Below are positions 8,268-17,578 of a stretch of 64,000 nt of DNA, in pieces. The stretch lies in contig NZ_JARZAE010000004.1 in NCBI RefSeq assembly GCF_029892095.1, positions 4,340,001 through 4,404,000 on the forward strand, written 5' to 3'. The DNA comes from Kitasatospora sp. MAP12-44 (GTDB lineage Bacteria > Actinomycetota > Actinomycetes > Streptomycetales > Streptomycetaceae). The notes beneath the pieces are model-generated. The model was not told the DNA's origin. It made no database searches and was given only the letters and a program-made list of their open reading frames with translations. Both the position numbers and the translations under genes were made by a program. Numbering within the stretch: the stretch's first letter is position 1; each line of letters starts with the position of its first letter.

Positions 8268-9674
8268 TCAGGCCCAGGTGATCAGGCGCTTGGGGCGCTC
8301 CAGGATGGCCGCGACATCGGCCAGCACCTTGGAGCCCAGCTCGCCGTCGACCATCCGGTGGTCGAAGGAGAGCGCCAGCGTGGTGACCTGGCGCGGCACC
8401 ACCCGGCCCTTGTGCACCCACGGCAGCTCCCGGACCGCGCCGAAGGCCAGGATGGCGGCCTCGCCGGGGTTGAGGATCGGGGTGCCGGTGTCGACGCCGA
8501 AGACGCCGACGTTGGTGATGGTGACCGTGCCGCCCTGCATGTCGGCGGGCGAGGTCTTGCCCTGCCGGGCGGTGTCGACCAGCGAGCCGAGCTCGATCGC
8601 GAGGCCGGCGAGGGTCAGCGCACCGGCGTTCTTGATGTTCGGCACGAGCAGCCCGCGCGGGGTCGCCGCGGCGATACCCAGGTTGATCTGGCCGCGCAGG
8701 ATGATCTCCTGGCTGGCCTCGTCCCAGCTGGCGTTGATCTCCGGGTGCCGCTTGAACGCGGTGAGCAGCGCCTTGGCGACCAGCAGCAGCGGGCTGACCC
8801 GCACCCCCGGGCCCAGCTCGCCGCTCTCCTTGAGCGTGCGGACCAGCTTCATCGTGCGGGTGACGTCGACCTGGACGAACTCGGTGACGTGCGGCGCGGT
8901 GAAGGCGGAGGCCACCATCGCCTGCGCGGTGGCCTTGCGGACGCCCTTGACCGGGATCCGCTGGTCGGCGCCGGTGGCGGGCACGGGTGCCTCCACCGGG
9001 ACGGCGACCGGGGCCGTCGCCTCGACCACGGCCGGCGCGGCCGGGGCTGCGGCGGCGTGCACGTCCTCGCGGGTGATGATCCCGTCCGGCCCGGTCGCCC
9101 GTACGGCACGCAGGTCGATGCCGAGGTCCTTGGCCAGCTTGCGGACCGGCGGCTTCGCCAGCGGCCGCTCGCCGGCCTCCACGGGGGCGGCCACCGGAGC
9201 CGGCGCGGCCAGGGCCGCGGGGGCCACCGGAGCGGCGACGGGAGCTGCCGGAGCAGCCGCCGTCGTACGGCGGGCGCGGCGCTGCACGGCGCCGGTGCGC
9301 GGTCCGTAGCCGACCAGCACCTCGCGGCGGGCCGGCTCACCCTCGACGGCCTCGGCCACCGGGGCGGCGGCGGGCGCCGGAGCGGGCGCGGCGGCGGCAG
9401 CGGGCGCCGGAGCGGCCCCGAGCACCGCGACCGCGATGATCGAGGTGCCGACGTCAACCGTCGACCCCTCGGGGAAGAACAGGGCCTCGACGACGCCGTT
9501 GAACGGGATCGGCAGCTCCACGGCCGCCTTCGCCGTCTCGACCTCGCAGACGACCTGACCGTCCGTGACGGTGTCACCCGGCTGGACGTACCACTTGAGG
9601 ATCTCGGCCTCGGTCAGCCCCTCGCCGACGTCGGGCATCTTGAACTCACGGAGTGAGCGAACTTCGGTGGTCAT
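8268..9674 (-). CDS. bkdC: Branched-chain 2-oxoacid dehydrogenase E2 (dihydrolipoyl acyltransferase)
   Basis: A 468-residue protein with one lipoyl domain (lipoyl-lysine in VETAKAAVELP, near residue 46), a long Ala/Pro hinge, a peripheral subunit-binding domain (KPPVRKLAKDLGIDL, near 165) and a C-terminal acyltransferase domain with the catalytic His in LSFDHRMVDG (near 438). It transfers the acyl group from E1 to CoA. It is last in a three-gene operon behind E1beta, which starts 13 bases upstream. The ATG 9674 was chosen for its AAGGAG site five bases upstream; GTG 9680 would overlap that site. The products feed branched fatty acid and polyketide starter units in actinomycetes. Confidence 0.93.
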   Translation of the reverse strand: MTTEVRSLREFKMPDVGEGLTEAEILKWYVQPGDTVTDGQVVCEVETAKAAVELPIPFNGVVEALFFPEGSTVDVGTSIIAVAVLGAAPAPAAAAAPAPAPAAAPVAEAVEGEPARREVLVGYGPRTGAVQRRARRTTAAAPAAPVAAPVAPAALAAPAPVAAPVEAGERPLAKPPVRKLAKDLGIDLRAVRATGPDGIITREDVHAAAAPAAPAVVEATAPVAVPVEAPVPATGADQRIPVKGVRKATAQAMVASAFTAPHVTEFVQVDVTRTMKLVRTLKESGELGPGVRVSPLLLVAKALLTAFKRHPEINASWDEASQEIILRGQINLGIAAATPRGLLVPNIKNAGALTLAGLAIELGSLVDTARQGKTSPADMQGGTVTITNVGVFGVDTGTPILNPGEAAILAFGAVRELPWVHKGRVVPRQVTTLALSFDHRMVDGELGSKVLADVAAILERPKRLITWA

Positions 9675-9686
9675 CGCCACTCCTTC

Positions 9687-10658
9687 TCAGAACGCCAGCG
9701 CGCGGTCGACGGCGTCCAGCACCCGGTCCAGGTCGGGCAGGAACTGCTCCTCGACCCGGGACGGCGGGTACGGCGCGTGGTAGCCGCCGACCCGCAGGAT
9801 CGGCGCCTCCAGGTGGTAGAAGCACCGCTCGGTGAGCCGGGCCGCGAGTTCCGCGCCCATGCCCATGAAGACCGGTGCCTCGTGCACCACGACGGCGCGC
9901 CCGGTGCGCTTGACCGACGCCTCCAGGGTGTCGAAGTCGATCGGCGAAAGCGAACGCAGGTCGACGACCTCGATCTTGCGGCCGTCCTCCTCGGCGGCCG
10001 CGGCCACCTCCAGGCAGACCTTGATCATCGGGCCGTAGGCCAGCAGCGTCAGGTCGGTGCCGGGGCGGACCACCCGCGCGCTGTGCAGGCCCAGCGCCGG
10101 GGCGGCGCTGATCTCGGCCTTGTCCCAGTAGCGGGCCTTCGGCTCCAGGAAGATCACCGGGTCGTCGGACTCGACCGACTGGCGGAGCATCCAGTACGCG
10201 TCGTCCGGGTTGGACGGCGTGACCACCCGCAGACCGGCGGTGTGCGCGAAGTACGCCTCGTGCGACTCGCTGTGGTGCTCGACGGCGCCGATTCCACCCG
10301 CGTAGGGGATGCGGATCGTCACCGGCATCTTGACGTGGCCCAGCGCGCGGGCGTGCATCTTGGCGAGCTGGGTGACGATCTGGTCGAAGGCCGGGTAGAC
10401 GAAGCCGTCGAACTGGATCTCCACGATCGGGCGGTAGCCGCGCAGCGCGAGGCCGATCGCGGTGCCGACGATGCCGGACTCGGCGAGCGGGGTGTCGATC
10501 ACCCGGTCCTCGCCGAAGTCCTTCTGCAGGCCGTCGGTGACCCGGAAGACGCCGCCGAGCTTGCCGACGTCCTCACCCATGATCAGGGTCTTGGGGTCGG
10601 TCTCCAGGCAGTGGCGCAAGCCTTCGTTGATGGCTTTCGACATGGTGAGCTTGGACAT
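9687..10658 (-). CDS. bkdB: Branched-chain 2-oxoacid dehydrogenase E1 beta subunit
   Basis: A 323-residue transketolase-like pyrimidine and C-terminal domain protein. Signature segments include IMGEDVGKLGGVFRVTDGL, DTPLAESGIVGTAIG and VVHEAPVFMGMGAELAA. With E1 alpha it forms the alpha2beta2 thiamine-diphosphate decarboxylase that acylates the E2 lipoyl arm. The ATG is at 10658, preceded by GGGGAG; upstream in-frame codons have no support. It starts seven bases after the E1 alpha stop, so the two are almost certainly translationally coupled. Confidence 0.93.
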   Translation of the reverse strand: MSKLTMSKAINEGLRHCLETDPKTLIMGEDVGKLGGVFRVTDGLQKDFGEDRVIDTPLAESGIVGTAIGLALRGYRPIVEIQFDGFVYPAFDQIVTQLAKMHARALGHVKMPVTIRIPYAGGIGAVEHHSESHEAYFAHTAGLRVVTPSNPDDAYWMLRQSVESDDPVIFLEPKARYWDKAEISAAPALGLHSARVVRPGTDLTLLAYGPMIKVCLEVAAAAEEDGRKIEVVDLRSLSPIDFDTLEASVKRTGRAVVVHEAPVFMGMGAELAARLTERCFYHLEAPILRVGGYHAPYPPSRVEEQFLPDLDRVLDAVDRALAF

Positions 10659-10665
10659 GATCGGA

Positions 10666-11811
10666 CTACTCCCCGCCCTCGAAAGACTCCGCATACGCGA
10701 CGTACTCGGCCCGCTCCTCGGTCACCAAGGCATGCGGCTCGGCGTACACATGGTCGAAGATCAGGGTCGGGTCCGGGTCGGGCATCGACCGGACGCCCTC
10801 GCGCACCCGCAGGCCGAGCGTCTCGCTCTCGGCGTCGACCGCCGTGAAGAAGGCCTCGTCGGCCAGCTGCTCGCGCTCCAGGTAGGCCTTGAGCCGCGAG
10901 ATCGGGTCCTTGGCGCGCCAGGCCTCGGTCTCCTCGGCCGCGCGGTAGCGGGTCGGGTCGTCCGAGGTGGTGTGCGCGCCCATCCGGTAGGTGAAGGCCT
11001 CGATCAGCACCGGGCCGCCGCCGTTGCGGGCGCGGTCCAGCGCCCAGCGGGTGACCGCCAGGCAGGCCAGCACGTCGTTGCCGTCCACCCGCACGCCGGG
11101 GAAGCCGAAGCCGGAGGCGCGGCGGTAGAGCGGGATCTTCGTCTGGTTGGTGGTGGGCTCGGAGATCGCCCACTGGTTGTTCTGGCAGAAGAAGACCACC
11201 GGCGCGTTGTAGACCGACGCGAAGGTGAAGGCCTCGCTGACGTCGCCCTGGCTGGAGGCGCCGTCACCGAAGTAGGCGATCACCGCGTCCTCGGCGCCGT
11301 CCTTGGTGATGCCCATCGCGTAGCCGGTCGCGTGCAGCGTCTGCGAGCCGATCACGATGGTGTAGAGGTGGAAGTTCTTCTCGTTGGGGTCCCACCCGCC
11401 GTGGTTCACCCCGCGGAACATCCCGAGCAGGTTGAGCGGGTCGACTCCGCGGCACCAGGCGACGCCGTGCTCGCGGTAGGTCGGGAAGGCGTAGTCCTTC
11501 TCGCGCATCGCGCGGCCGCTGCCGACCTGGGCCGCCTCCTGGCCGAGCAGCGAGGCCCACAGGCCCAGCTCGCCCTGCCGCTGCAGCGCGGTCGCCTCGG
11601 CGTCGAACCGCCGAACCAGCACCAGGTCCCGGTAGAGCGAGCGCAGCTCGTCCGCCTCGATGGCCAGCGGGTAGTCCGGGTGCTCGACCCGTTCACCCTC
11701 CGGCGTCAGCAGCTGCACGAGCTCGGTCGGGGCGTCCTTCCCCGCTGGGAGATTGTCAGGGACGCCGGGGGCGGCCTTCTTGCGCGCCCTCGCCGTGCTT
11801 TTGACGGTCAC
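10666..11811 (-). CDS. bkdA: Branched-chain 2-oxoacid dehydrogenase E1 alpha subunit
   Basis: A 381-residue protein starting at GTG. The thiamine-diphosphate motif runs from GDGASSQGDVSEAF (near residue 181) to FCQNNQWAI. The loop YRMGAHTTSDDPTRYR is conserved in branched-chain and pyruvate E1 alpha proteins. It is first in the bkd operon and decarboxylates 2-oxoisovalerate-type acids together with E1 beta. The operon is divergent from a NarL-type response regulator, an arrangement that from memory is also found beside the bkd operon of S. coelicolor. A 9-bp-arm palindrome lies 38 bases upstream. Confidence 0.93.
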   Translation of the reverse strand: MTVKSTARARKKAAPGVPDNLPAGKDAPTELVQLLTPEGERVEHPDYPLAIEADELRSLYRDLVLVRRFDAEATALQRQGELGLWASLLGQEAAQVGSGRAMREKDYAFPTYREHGVAWCRGVDPLNLLGMFRGVNHGGWDPNEKNFHLYTIVIGSQTLHATGYAMGITKDGAEDAVIAYFGDGASSQGDVSEAFTFASVYNAPVVFFCQNNQWAISEPTTNQTKIPLYRRASGFGFPGVRVDGNDVLACLAVTRWALDRARNGGGPVLIEAFTYRMGAHTTSDDPTRYRAAEETEAWRAKDPISRLKAYLEREQLADEAFFTAVDAESETLGLRVREGVRSMPDPDPTLIFDHVYAEPHALVTEERAEYVAYAESFEGGE

Positions 11812-11848
11812 GTTTACTCCTCGGTCTGTCCGGCCGCCCGGGGTCGCC

Positions 11849-11867
11849 GGTGACCGGTCCGGTCACC
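11849..11867. promoter_or_regulatory. Palindromic operator candidate, bkd promoter region
   Basis: GGTGACCGG-T-CCGGTCACC is a perfect dyad with 9-bp arms and a one-base centre, 38 bases upstream of the E1 alpha GTG. The whole divergent gap (11812-12172, 361 bp) contains no other gene I can support. Its remainder should hold the promoters of both bkd and the response regulator. Confidence 0.5.
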
Positions 11868-12172
11868 TCCTCGCACAGTGCGCGGGGTGGGCGCACCGAT
11901 GACGTGGCAGGTGGTGATCCTTTTCCGACGGCGTCCTCACGAGAACGTTACCCAGCGGGCGCGCTTGTCGCGCCTGCGTAAGGACGTCCTAGTTGTTCCG
12001 ACCTGGATGGGGGTCGGGCCGGGCTCGAAGCTAGCTCCGGCGGTGCCGTACAGGACACCTGCGCACGCTATCCGGGCAGCGCGTTTCGCGTAAGGGGGTG
12101 GATGAGACAGATTGTGTGGGAGCCCAGTGCGGGCGATAGGCCTTCTCTATGACGATATGGGAGCCTTGACCG

Positions 12173-12832
12173 GTGACCAAAAACGGACAAATCAGGGTTT
12201 TCCTTCTAGATGATCATGAGGTGGTCCGACGCGGAGTTCACGAGTTGCTCACCGTCGAGGACGACATCGAGGTGGTCGGCGAGGCCGGCACGGCCACCGA
12301 GGCGATCACCCGGATCCCCGCCGCCCACCCCGACGTGGCCGTGCTGGACGTCCGGCTGCCCGACGGCAACGGCGTGGAGGTCTGCCGGGAGATCCGCTCG
12401 CTGCACCCCGACATCCGGTGCCTGATGCTCACCTCCTTCTCGGACGACGAGGCGCTCTTCGACGCGATCATGGCCGGGGCCTCGGGGTACGTGCTCAAGG
12501 CGATCCGCGGCAGCGACCTGATCTCGGCGGTGCGGGACGTGGCGGCGGGCAAGTCGCTGCTCGACCCGGTGGCCACCAGCCGGGTGCTGGAGCGGCTGCG
12601 GGAGGGCGGCGAGAAGGAGGACGAGCGGCTCGCCCAGTTGACGAAGCAGGAGCGCCGGATCCTGGAGCTGATCGGCGAGGGGATGACCAACCGGCAGATC
12701 GGCAACGAACTGCACCTGGCCGAGAAGACCGTGAAGAACTACGTCTCCAGCCTGCTCGCCAAGCTCGGCATGGAGCGCCGCACCCAAGCCGCCGCGTACG
12801 TCGCCCGGTTGGGCGCCGAGCAGCAGCGCTGA
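12173..12832 (+). CDS. NarL/FixJ-family response regulator (DevR-like)
   Basis: 219 residues. The N-terminal receiver domain has the acidic pair in LLDDHEVV, the phospho-acceptor Asp in VAVLDVRLPDG (near residue 59), Thr/Ser in LMLTSFSDD and Lys in YVLKAI. The C-terminal LuxR-type helix-turn-helix is LTKQERRILELIGEGMTNRQ onward, ending near EKTVKNYVSSLLAKLGM. The spacing resembles DevR/DosR. No histidine kinase is adjacent, so it looks like an orphan regulator. The GTG start at 12173 has weak upstream ribosome-site support. From memory, S. coelicolor carries an orphan DevR-type regulator at the same place beside bkd. Confidence 0.9.
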   Translation: MTKNGQIRVFLLDDHEVVRRGVHELLTVEDDIEVVGEAGTATEAITRIPAAHPDVAVLDVRLPDGNGVEVCREIRSLHPDIRCLMLTSFSDDEALFDAIMAGASGYVLKAIRGSDLISAVRDVAAGKSLLDPVATSRVLERLREGGEKEDERLAQLTKQERRILELIGEGMTNRQIGNELHLAEKTVKNYVSSLLAKLGMERRTQAAAYVARLGAEQQR

Positions 12833-12929
12833 CCCGCCGACCGACTGAGCAGCCGCCCCATCCGCACCACTGATCACTTGCGACACTGTCCGCACACAGC
12901 ACGACAGTTAACGCTCAGTCATCGGGCAC

Positions 12930-12948
12930 GATCATCGAAATGATGATC
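12930..12948. promoter_or_regulatory. Inverted repeat upstream of phosphotransferase gene
   Basis: GATCATC-GAAAT-GATGATC, with exact 7-bp arms around five bases, lies 62 bases upstream of the GTG at 13010. It is in a locally AT-rich stretch that probably includes the promoter. It is a candidate operator. Confidence 0.4.
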
Positions 12949-13009
12949 ACAATTGGGCATTTCCGAGCAACCGTCCCCCGCGCGCGCCGCCCGGCTACGA
13001 TGACCGAGC

Positions 13010-14101
13010 GTGACAGAGAGTCAGTCGGCCGCCACCGCAGTGCTGTTGGAGGGACCGGACGCCACCGCACCGCCGGTCGGGACGCTGAGCCCGCCGGTCT
13101 CGCGGTTCGTACTCGCCCGAGTCTTTCGCGGCTACCGCTCCGGGCGGTTGATCGAGGCGGAACCGGTCGCCGAGGGGCTGCTCAACCGGGGCTACCGGGT
13201 GACCAGCAGCAGCGGTGTGTACTTCCTCAAGTGCTATGTGGACCGGGCCACCGCGACGCTGCCCGCGATCACCGCGCAGCACCGGGCCACCGCCGCGCTG
13301 TACGCCCGGGGGTTGCCGATCGCACCTCCGCTGGCCGCTCGCGACGGCCAGACCGTCACCGACTGTGACGGCCGGCGCTTCGCGCTCTACCCCTGGGTAC
13401 CGGGCACCCATCGCACCGGAGCCGAGCTGGACCTCTCGCAGTGCGGGGAACTCGGCGCGCTGCTCGGCCGGTTGCACGGCGCGCTCGCGCGCGTCTGCGC
13501 CCCCGTCGTGCAACCGGTCCGGACGCCGACGGCCGATCCGCGGGCCAGCACGGCCCTGCTCGGCGAGCTGCTCGGGCTGGCCCGCCGGCACCGCCCGTAC
13601 GGCCCGTTCGACCTGCTCGCCGAGCGCCGGCTGACCGAGCGCGCCGAACTGCTGGAGGCCTACCGGCACCGGCGGCCCGCCCCCGACGCGGCCGGGCCGG
13701 TGGGCTGGGTGCACGGGGACTTCCACGGGCTCAACCTGCTGCACCGGGGCGGGCGGGTGGTCGCCGTGCTGGACTGGGACCGGCTCGGCGTGCGGCCGCG
13801 CGGCGAGGAGGCGGTACGGGCCGCCACGCTGATCTTCAACGACCCGGTGACCGGCGAACTCGACCTCGCCCGGGTCCGCCGCTACGCCCGCGCCTACCGC
13901 GAGGCCGCCGCCGCGCCACCCGAGGAGCTGGCGGCGGCGGCGCACCGGGTCTGGTGGGAGCGGCTGAACGACTTCTGGATGCTCCAGTGGCGCTACCAGC
14001 GCGCCGACCAGCGCGCCGACCACCTCTTCGCCGCCGCCTCTGCACAGACCGCCTGGTGGTGCCAGGAGTACGAGCAGGTGCTGGACGCCTTCGTGAACTG
14101 A
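13010..14101 (+). CDS. APH/CotS-type phosphotransferase
   Basis: A 363-residue kinase-like protein of the aminoglycoside phosphotransferase/homoserine kinase fold. The N-lobe Lys sits in VYFLKCYVD (near residue 75). The catalytic loop is VHGDFHGLNLL (near 237), and the metal-binding Asp is in VAVLDWDRLG (near 255). Such proteins phosphorylate small molecules such as sugars, amino alcohols or antibiotics. It is followed after five bases by a convergent Ser/Thr kinase gene. The substrate is unknown; it is probably a chromosomal housekeeping gene, as no resistance context is present. Confidence 0.83.
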   Translation: MTESQSAATAVLLEGPDATAPPVGTLSPPVSRFVLARVFRGYRSGRLIEAEPVAEGLLNRGYRVTSSSGVYFLKCYVDRATATLPAITAQHRATAALYARGLPIAPPLAARDGQTVTDCDGRRFALYPWVPGTHRTGAELDLSQCGELGALLGRLHGALARVCAPVVQPVRTPTADPRASTALLGELLGLARRHRPYGPFDLLAERRLTERAELLEAYRHRRPAPDAAGPVGWVHGDFHGLNLLHRGGRVVAVLDWDRLGVRPRGEEAVRAATLIFNDPVTGELDLARVRRYARAYREAAAAPPEELAAAAHRVWWERLNDFWMLQWRYQRADQRADHLFAAASAQTAWWCQEYEQVLDAFVN

Positions 14102-14106
14102 GCCGG

Positions 14107-15897
14107 CTACTGGCCGGGCACGGGGTGCTCCGACGCCTTGGTGGGCGGCGGCTGCGAGCTCGGCGGCGCGGAGGACGTGTTCGACGACGGCGGACTGGGG
14201 GGCGGCGAAGCGGACGAGGACGCGGAGTCCGAAGCCGAGGAGGACGCCGAAGCCGAGGCCGACGCGGACGCCGAGGGCGAGGAGGTGCGCGTGCGCGTGT
14301 AACCGGTCGACGGTGGGTACTGACCGGTGTTGGTGTTCGACTGCGTCGGGGTGTACGAGTGGCCGGGGGTCGGCGACGGCGTCACCGACGGGGTCTCGGA
14401 CGGCTGGTCGGTCAGCTGGTCGGTCGGCGAGCTGGTCGCCGGCGCCGGCGGCTTCGTGCTGCCGTTGTCCACCGCCAGCGCGATCCCGACCCCGCCGCCG
14501 ACCAGCAGCAGCAGGCCGACCACCCAGGCCAGCGCGGCACGGCGGCGGCGCGGCGGCTCGTGGTCGTCGCCACCGCCGGCCCCGCCGGAGCCGCCGTACC
14601 CGCCCTGCCCGTAGCCGCCCTGCCCGTACCCGCCGCCGTGGCCGGTGTCGCCCGGACCGCCGACGCCCTGGTAGGGCGTGGCCGGCGTCCCGTACGCGGC
14701 GGTGGCCGCACCGCCGTACGGCAGCACGGTGGTGGCGTCCGGCGGGCCGGCGGGCATGCCGAAGGCCTCGGTGATCGCCGTGCCGTCGGCAGGCGTGCCC
14801 TGGTAGCCGCCGTAGCCGCCGTAGCCGCCGGCCCCGGCCGCGCCGTGCATCTCGCGCAGCGCGTGCTGCAGGTGCGCGCGGAACTCGTCCGCGCTCTGGA
14901 AGCGGTCGTCCGGGCTCTTCGCCAGCGAGCGGAGCACCAGGGCGTCGAACTGCTGCGGCACGCGCGGGTTCATCTGGGACGGCGGCACCGGCGCGTCCTG
15001 GACGTGCTGGTACACCACCGCGAGCGGCGTGTCGCCGGTGAACGGCGGGCGCAGCGTCAGCAGCTCGTAGAGCATGCAGCCGGCCGCGTACAGGTCGGAG
15101 CGGTGGTCCACCGGCTTGCCGAGCGCCTGCTCGGGCGACAGGTACTGCGGGGTGCCCATCACCATGCCGGTCTGCGTCATGGTGCTGGCCGCGCCGGTGA
15201 GCGCCCGGGCGATGCCGAAGTCCATCACCTTGACCGCGCCCGCGGTCGTGATGATCACATTGGCGGGCTTGATGTCGCGGTGCACGATGCCGTGCCGGTG
15301 GCTGTAGTCCAGCGCCTCCAGCACCCCGGCGATGATGATCAGCGCCTGGTCGACCGGCGGCGCGTCCTCGGCCAGCAGCAGCTCGCGGACGGTGCGGCCC
15401 TCGACCAGCTCCATCACGATGTACGGCGTCGACTCGCCGCCGAGGAAGTCCTCGCCGGTGTCGTAGACAGCGACGATCGAGTGGTGGTTGAGCCCCGCGA
15501 CGGAGTGAGCCTCACGGGTGAACCGCTGCCGGGCGACGTCGTCCTGGGCCAGCTCGGCGCGGAGCAGCTTGACCGCGACGGTCCGGCCGAGCCGGACGTC
15601 CTGGGCGGCGAGCACCTCGGCCATGCCGCCCCGGCCGAGCCGGTGGGTCAGCCGGTAGCGGCCGTCACCGAGGGTGCCGAGCGGGGCGGCGGTGCCGCGG
15701 CTCGGGGTCGGCGGACCGTCGAAGCCCGCGGCGCCGCCCACCACCCGGGTGGCGGCGGTCTCCTCGGAACCGGCGGCGCCCGGCTCCCGGTCGGGGAAGC
15801 GTGGTGTCTCGTGCGTGGCGTCGTCCTGCTCCTGGCCCGAGCCGGTGCCGGGGGCGAAGTCTCCCTCGCCGTCGCCCGGCTGCTGCGTCTGTGCCAT
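14107..15897 (-). CDS. Membrane Ser/Thr protein kinase (PknB-like), Ser-rich tail
   Basis: A 596-residue protein. The cytosolic Hanks-type kinase domain spans about 75-345: glycine-rich loop GRGGMAEVLA, Lys in VAVKLLRAE, catalytic HRDIKPANV near 207, and DFGIAR. A Gly/Tyr-rich linker follows, then one transmembrane helix (about 452-476), then an extracellular Ser/Thr/Pro-rich tail of about 115 residues with long Ser-Ala repeats. There are no PASTA repeats. It lies downstream of, and on the same strand as, a second kinase at 15994. Paired kinases here are typical of streptomycete chromosomes; the ligand sensed by the tail is unknown. Confidence 0.9.
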   Translation of the reverse strand: MAQTQQPGDGEGDFAPGTGSGQEQDDATHETPRFPDREPGAAGSEETAATRVVGGAAGFDGPPTPSRGTAAPLGTLGDGRYRLTHRLGRGGMAEVLAAQDVRLGRTVAVKLLRAELAQDDVARQRFTREAHSVAGLNHHSIVAVYDTGEDFLGGESTPYIVMELVEGRTVRELLLAEDAPPVDQALIIIAGVLEALDYSHRHGIVHRDIKPANVIITTAGAVKVMDFGIARALTGAASTMTQTGMVMGTPQYLSPEQALGKPVDHRSDLYAAGCMLYELLTLRPPFTGDTPLAVVYQHVQDAPVPPSQMNPRVPQQFDALVLRSLAKSPDDRFQSADEFRAHLQHALREMHGAAGAGGYGGYGGYQGTPADGTAITEAFGMPAGPPDATTVLPYGGAATAAYGTPATPYQGVGGPGDTGHGGGYGQGGYGQGGYGGSGGAGGGDDHEPPRRRRAALAWVVGLLLLVGGGVGIALAVDNGSTKPPAPATSSPTDQLTDQPSETPSVTPSPTPGHSYTPTQSNTNTGQYPPSTGYTRTRTSSPSASASASASASSSASDSASSSASPPPSPPSSNTSSAPPSSQPPPTKASEHPVPGQ

Positions 15898-15993
15898 TAC
15901 TCCTCGCCCCGGGCCCGGCGCTCTGGTCGCGGTCGCCCATTCGATTCACTTCTCCAGAACGCTACCGCCTCGGACACCCAGGCGTGGAACGCG

Positions 15994-17517
15994 TCAGAGC
16001 ACCGGTGGCAGCTCCTCGGACCGCTGGGAGAGCTGGGAGACCACCGACGAGGGCTGGTGTGCGCCGCCGTACTGGTCGGTGGACGAGTTGGTGTTCGAGG
16101 CCTTGCTCGCCACGATCGCGATGATGATCGCGAACAGCACGATCAGGCCGATGATCACACCGAGCACGACCAGAGCGGTCGAGCACCCGCTGGTTCCGGT
16201 CTGCGCCGGGCGCTGCGGCACAAACGGACCGGCCTGCTGCGGCATCGGCCGCTGCATCGGCGCCGGGTTGTGCGCCTGCTGCGGGAAGGCGACCGGCGGC
16301 GTCTGGTACTGCTGCTGCGGCGGCGGGGTCTGGTACTGCTGCTGCTGAGGGGGCGGGGTCTGGTACTGCTGCTGCGGCGGCGGGGTCTGGTAGCCCTGGA
16401 ACGGCTGCGGCGTCTGCTGGTTGAACGCCGGCGGCGGGGTCTGCGGGCCGTAGGGCGGCGCCTGGACCGGCTGGTACGGCTGCTGGACGTGCGGCGCCGG
16501 CGTCCGGATGTCGCCGCCGACCTGCGGGAAGTTGGTCAGCGAGGAGGAGGCCGCATGCGCGGAGCGCGGGCCCTCGCCGATCACCAGCGGGGTGCTGGCC
16601 ATCAGCGGCGTGCCGCCCTCGGTCGCCGCACCCGCCTGCACCCGCTCGACCTCCTCGCGCATGGCCTCGGCGGTCGGGAAGCGGTGCGAGGGGTCCTTGC
16701 GCAGCGCGCGGGCGACCAGCGCGTCCACCGCGGGAGTGACCGCGCGGTTGAGGGAGGACGGCGCCGGCGGCTCCTCCTGGACGTGCTTGTAGGCGATCGA
16801 GAACGGCGAGTCGCCGTCGAACGGCAGCCGGCCGGTGAGCAGCTCGAAGAGCATGCAGCCGACCGAGTAGAGGTCGGAGCGGGCGTCCACGCTCTTGCCC
16901 AGCGCCTGCTCGGGCGAGAGGTACTGCGGGGTGCCGACCACCATGCCGGTCTGGGTCATCGACGTCACGCCGGACTGCATGGCCCGGGCGATGCCGAAGT
17001 CCATCACCTTGACGACGCCCTTGGTGTTGACCATGACGTTGCCGGGCTTGATGTCGCGGTGCACCAGGCCCTGGTCGTGCGAGGTGTCCAGGGCGGCCAG
17101 CACCGCGGCGGTGATCTTCAGCGCCTGCTCGGTGGGCATCGCGCCGTGCTGGGCGACGGCCTCGTTGAGCACATCGCGCAGCGAGGGCCCCTCGACGTAC
17201 TCCATGACGATGTACGGCGTGGTCGCTCCGTCCGGCGCGACCTCCTCGCCGCTGTCGAAGACGGAGACGATGTTGGTGTGCTGGAGCCGGGCGACGGCCT
17301 GCGCCTCGCGGCGGAAGCGCTCGCGGAACGACGACTCGCGGCCCAGCTCGGTGTGCAGCGTCTTCACCGCCACCTGGCGGTCAAGGACCGTGTCGTACGC
17401 CAGGTGGACAGCGGCCATGCCGCCTTGGCCCAGCAGGTGCTGGAGGACGTACCTGCCGTTGCCCAGCGAGTGCTGTGTCTGCGGCTGGCCCTGACCCGTG
17501 CTGCCGTCCTCGCTCAT
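15994..17517 (-). CDS. Membrane Ser/Thr protein kinase with Gln/Pro-rich linker
   Basis: 507 residues from the ATG at 17517, chosen over GTG 17541 because AGAGGA lies just upstream. The kinase domain spans about 20-285: GQGGMAAVHLAY, Lys in VAVKTLHTE, HRDIKPGNVMV near 148, DFGIARAM. The juxtamembrane linker has repeated QTPPPQQQYQ-type units (about 370-410), and one transmembrane helix lies at about 450-475 (VLGVIIGLIVLFAIIIAIVA) near the C-terminus, leaving only a short extracellular tail. It probably forms an operon with the kinase at 14107, 96 bases downstream. Confidence 0.9.
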   Translation of the reverse strand: MSEDGSTGQGQPQTQHSLGNGRYVLQHLLGQGGMAAVHLAYDTVLDRQVAVKTLHTELGRESSFRERFRREAQAVARLQHTNIVSVFDSGEEVAPDGATTPYIVMEYVEGPSLRDVLNEAVAQHGAMPTEQALKITAAVLAALDTSHDQGLVHRDIKPGNVMVNTKGVVKVMDFGIARAMQSGVTSMTQTGMVVGTPQYLSPEQALGKSVDARSDLYSVGCMLFELLTGRLPFDGDSPFSIAYKHVQEEPPAPSSLNRAVTPAVDALVARALRKDPSHRFPTAEAMREEVERVQAGAATEGGTPLMASTPLVIGEGPRSAHAASSSLTNFPQVGGDIRTPAPHVQQPYQPVQAPPYGPQTPPPAFNQQTPQPFQGYQTPPPQQQYQTPPPQQQQYQTPPPQQQYQTPPVAFPQQAHNPAPMQRPMPQQAGPFVPQRPAQTGTSGCSTALVVLGVIIGLIVLFAIIIAIVASKASNTNSSTDQYGGAHQPSSVVSQLSQRSEELPPVL

Positions 17518-17578
17518 CGTCCTCTGCTTCCCCCTCGGCACGGCCGAACACCGCTGCCGCGACGTGGTTGATCGGATG

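Noticed and set aside
14180..14300. Tandem repeat array in the kinase tail region
   Set aside because: It is coding sequence for a Ser/Ala-rich tail, not an independent repeat or CRISPR.
13441..17571. A very long plus-strand open frame opposite the two kinase genes
   Set aside because: It is an antisense artefact of high GC: Arg-rich translation, no ribosome site, and the minus strand encodes two clear kinases there.
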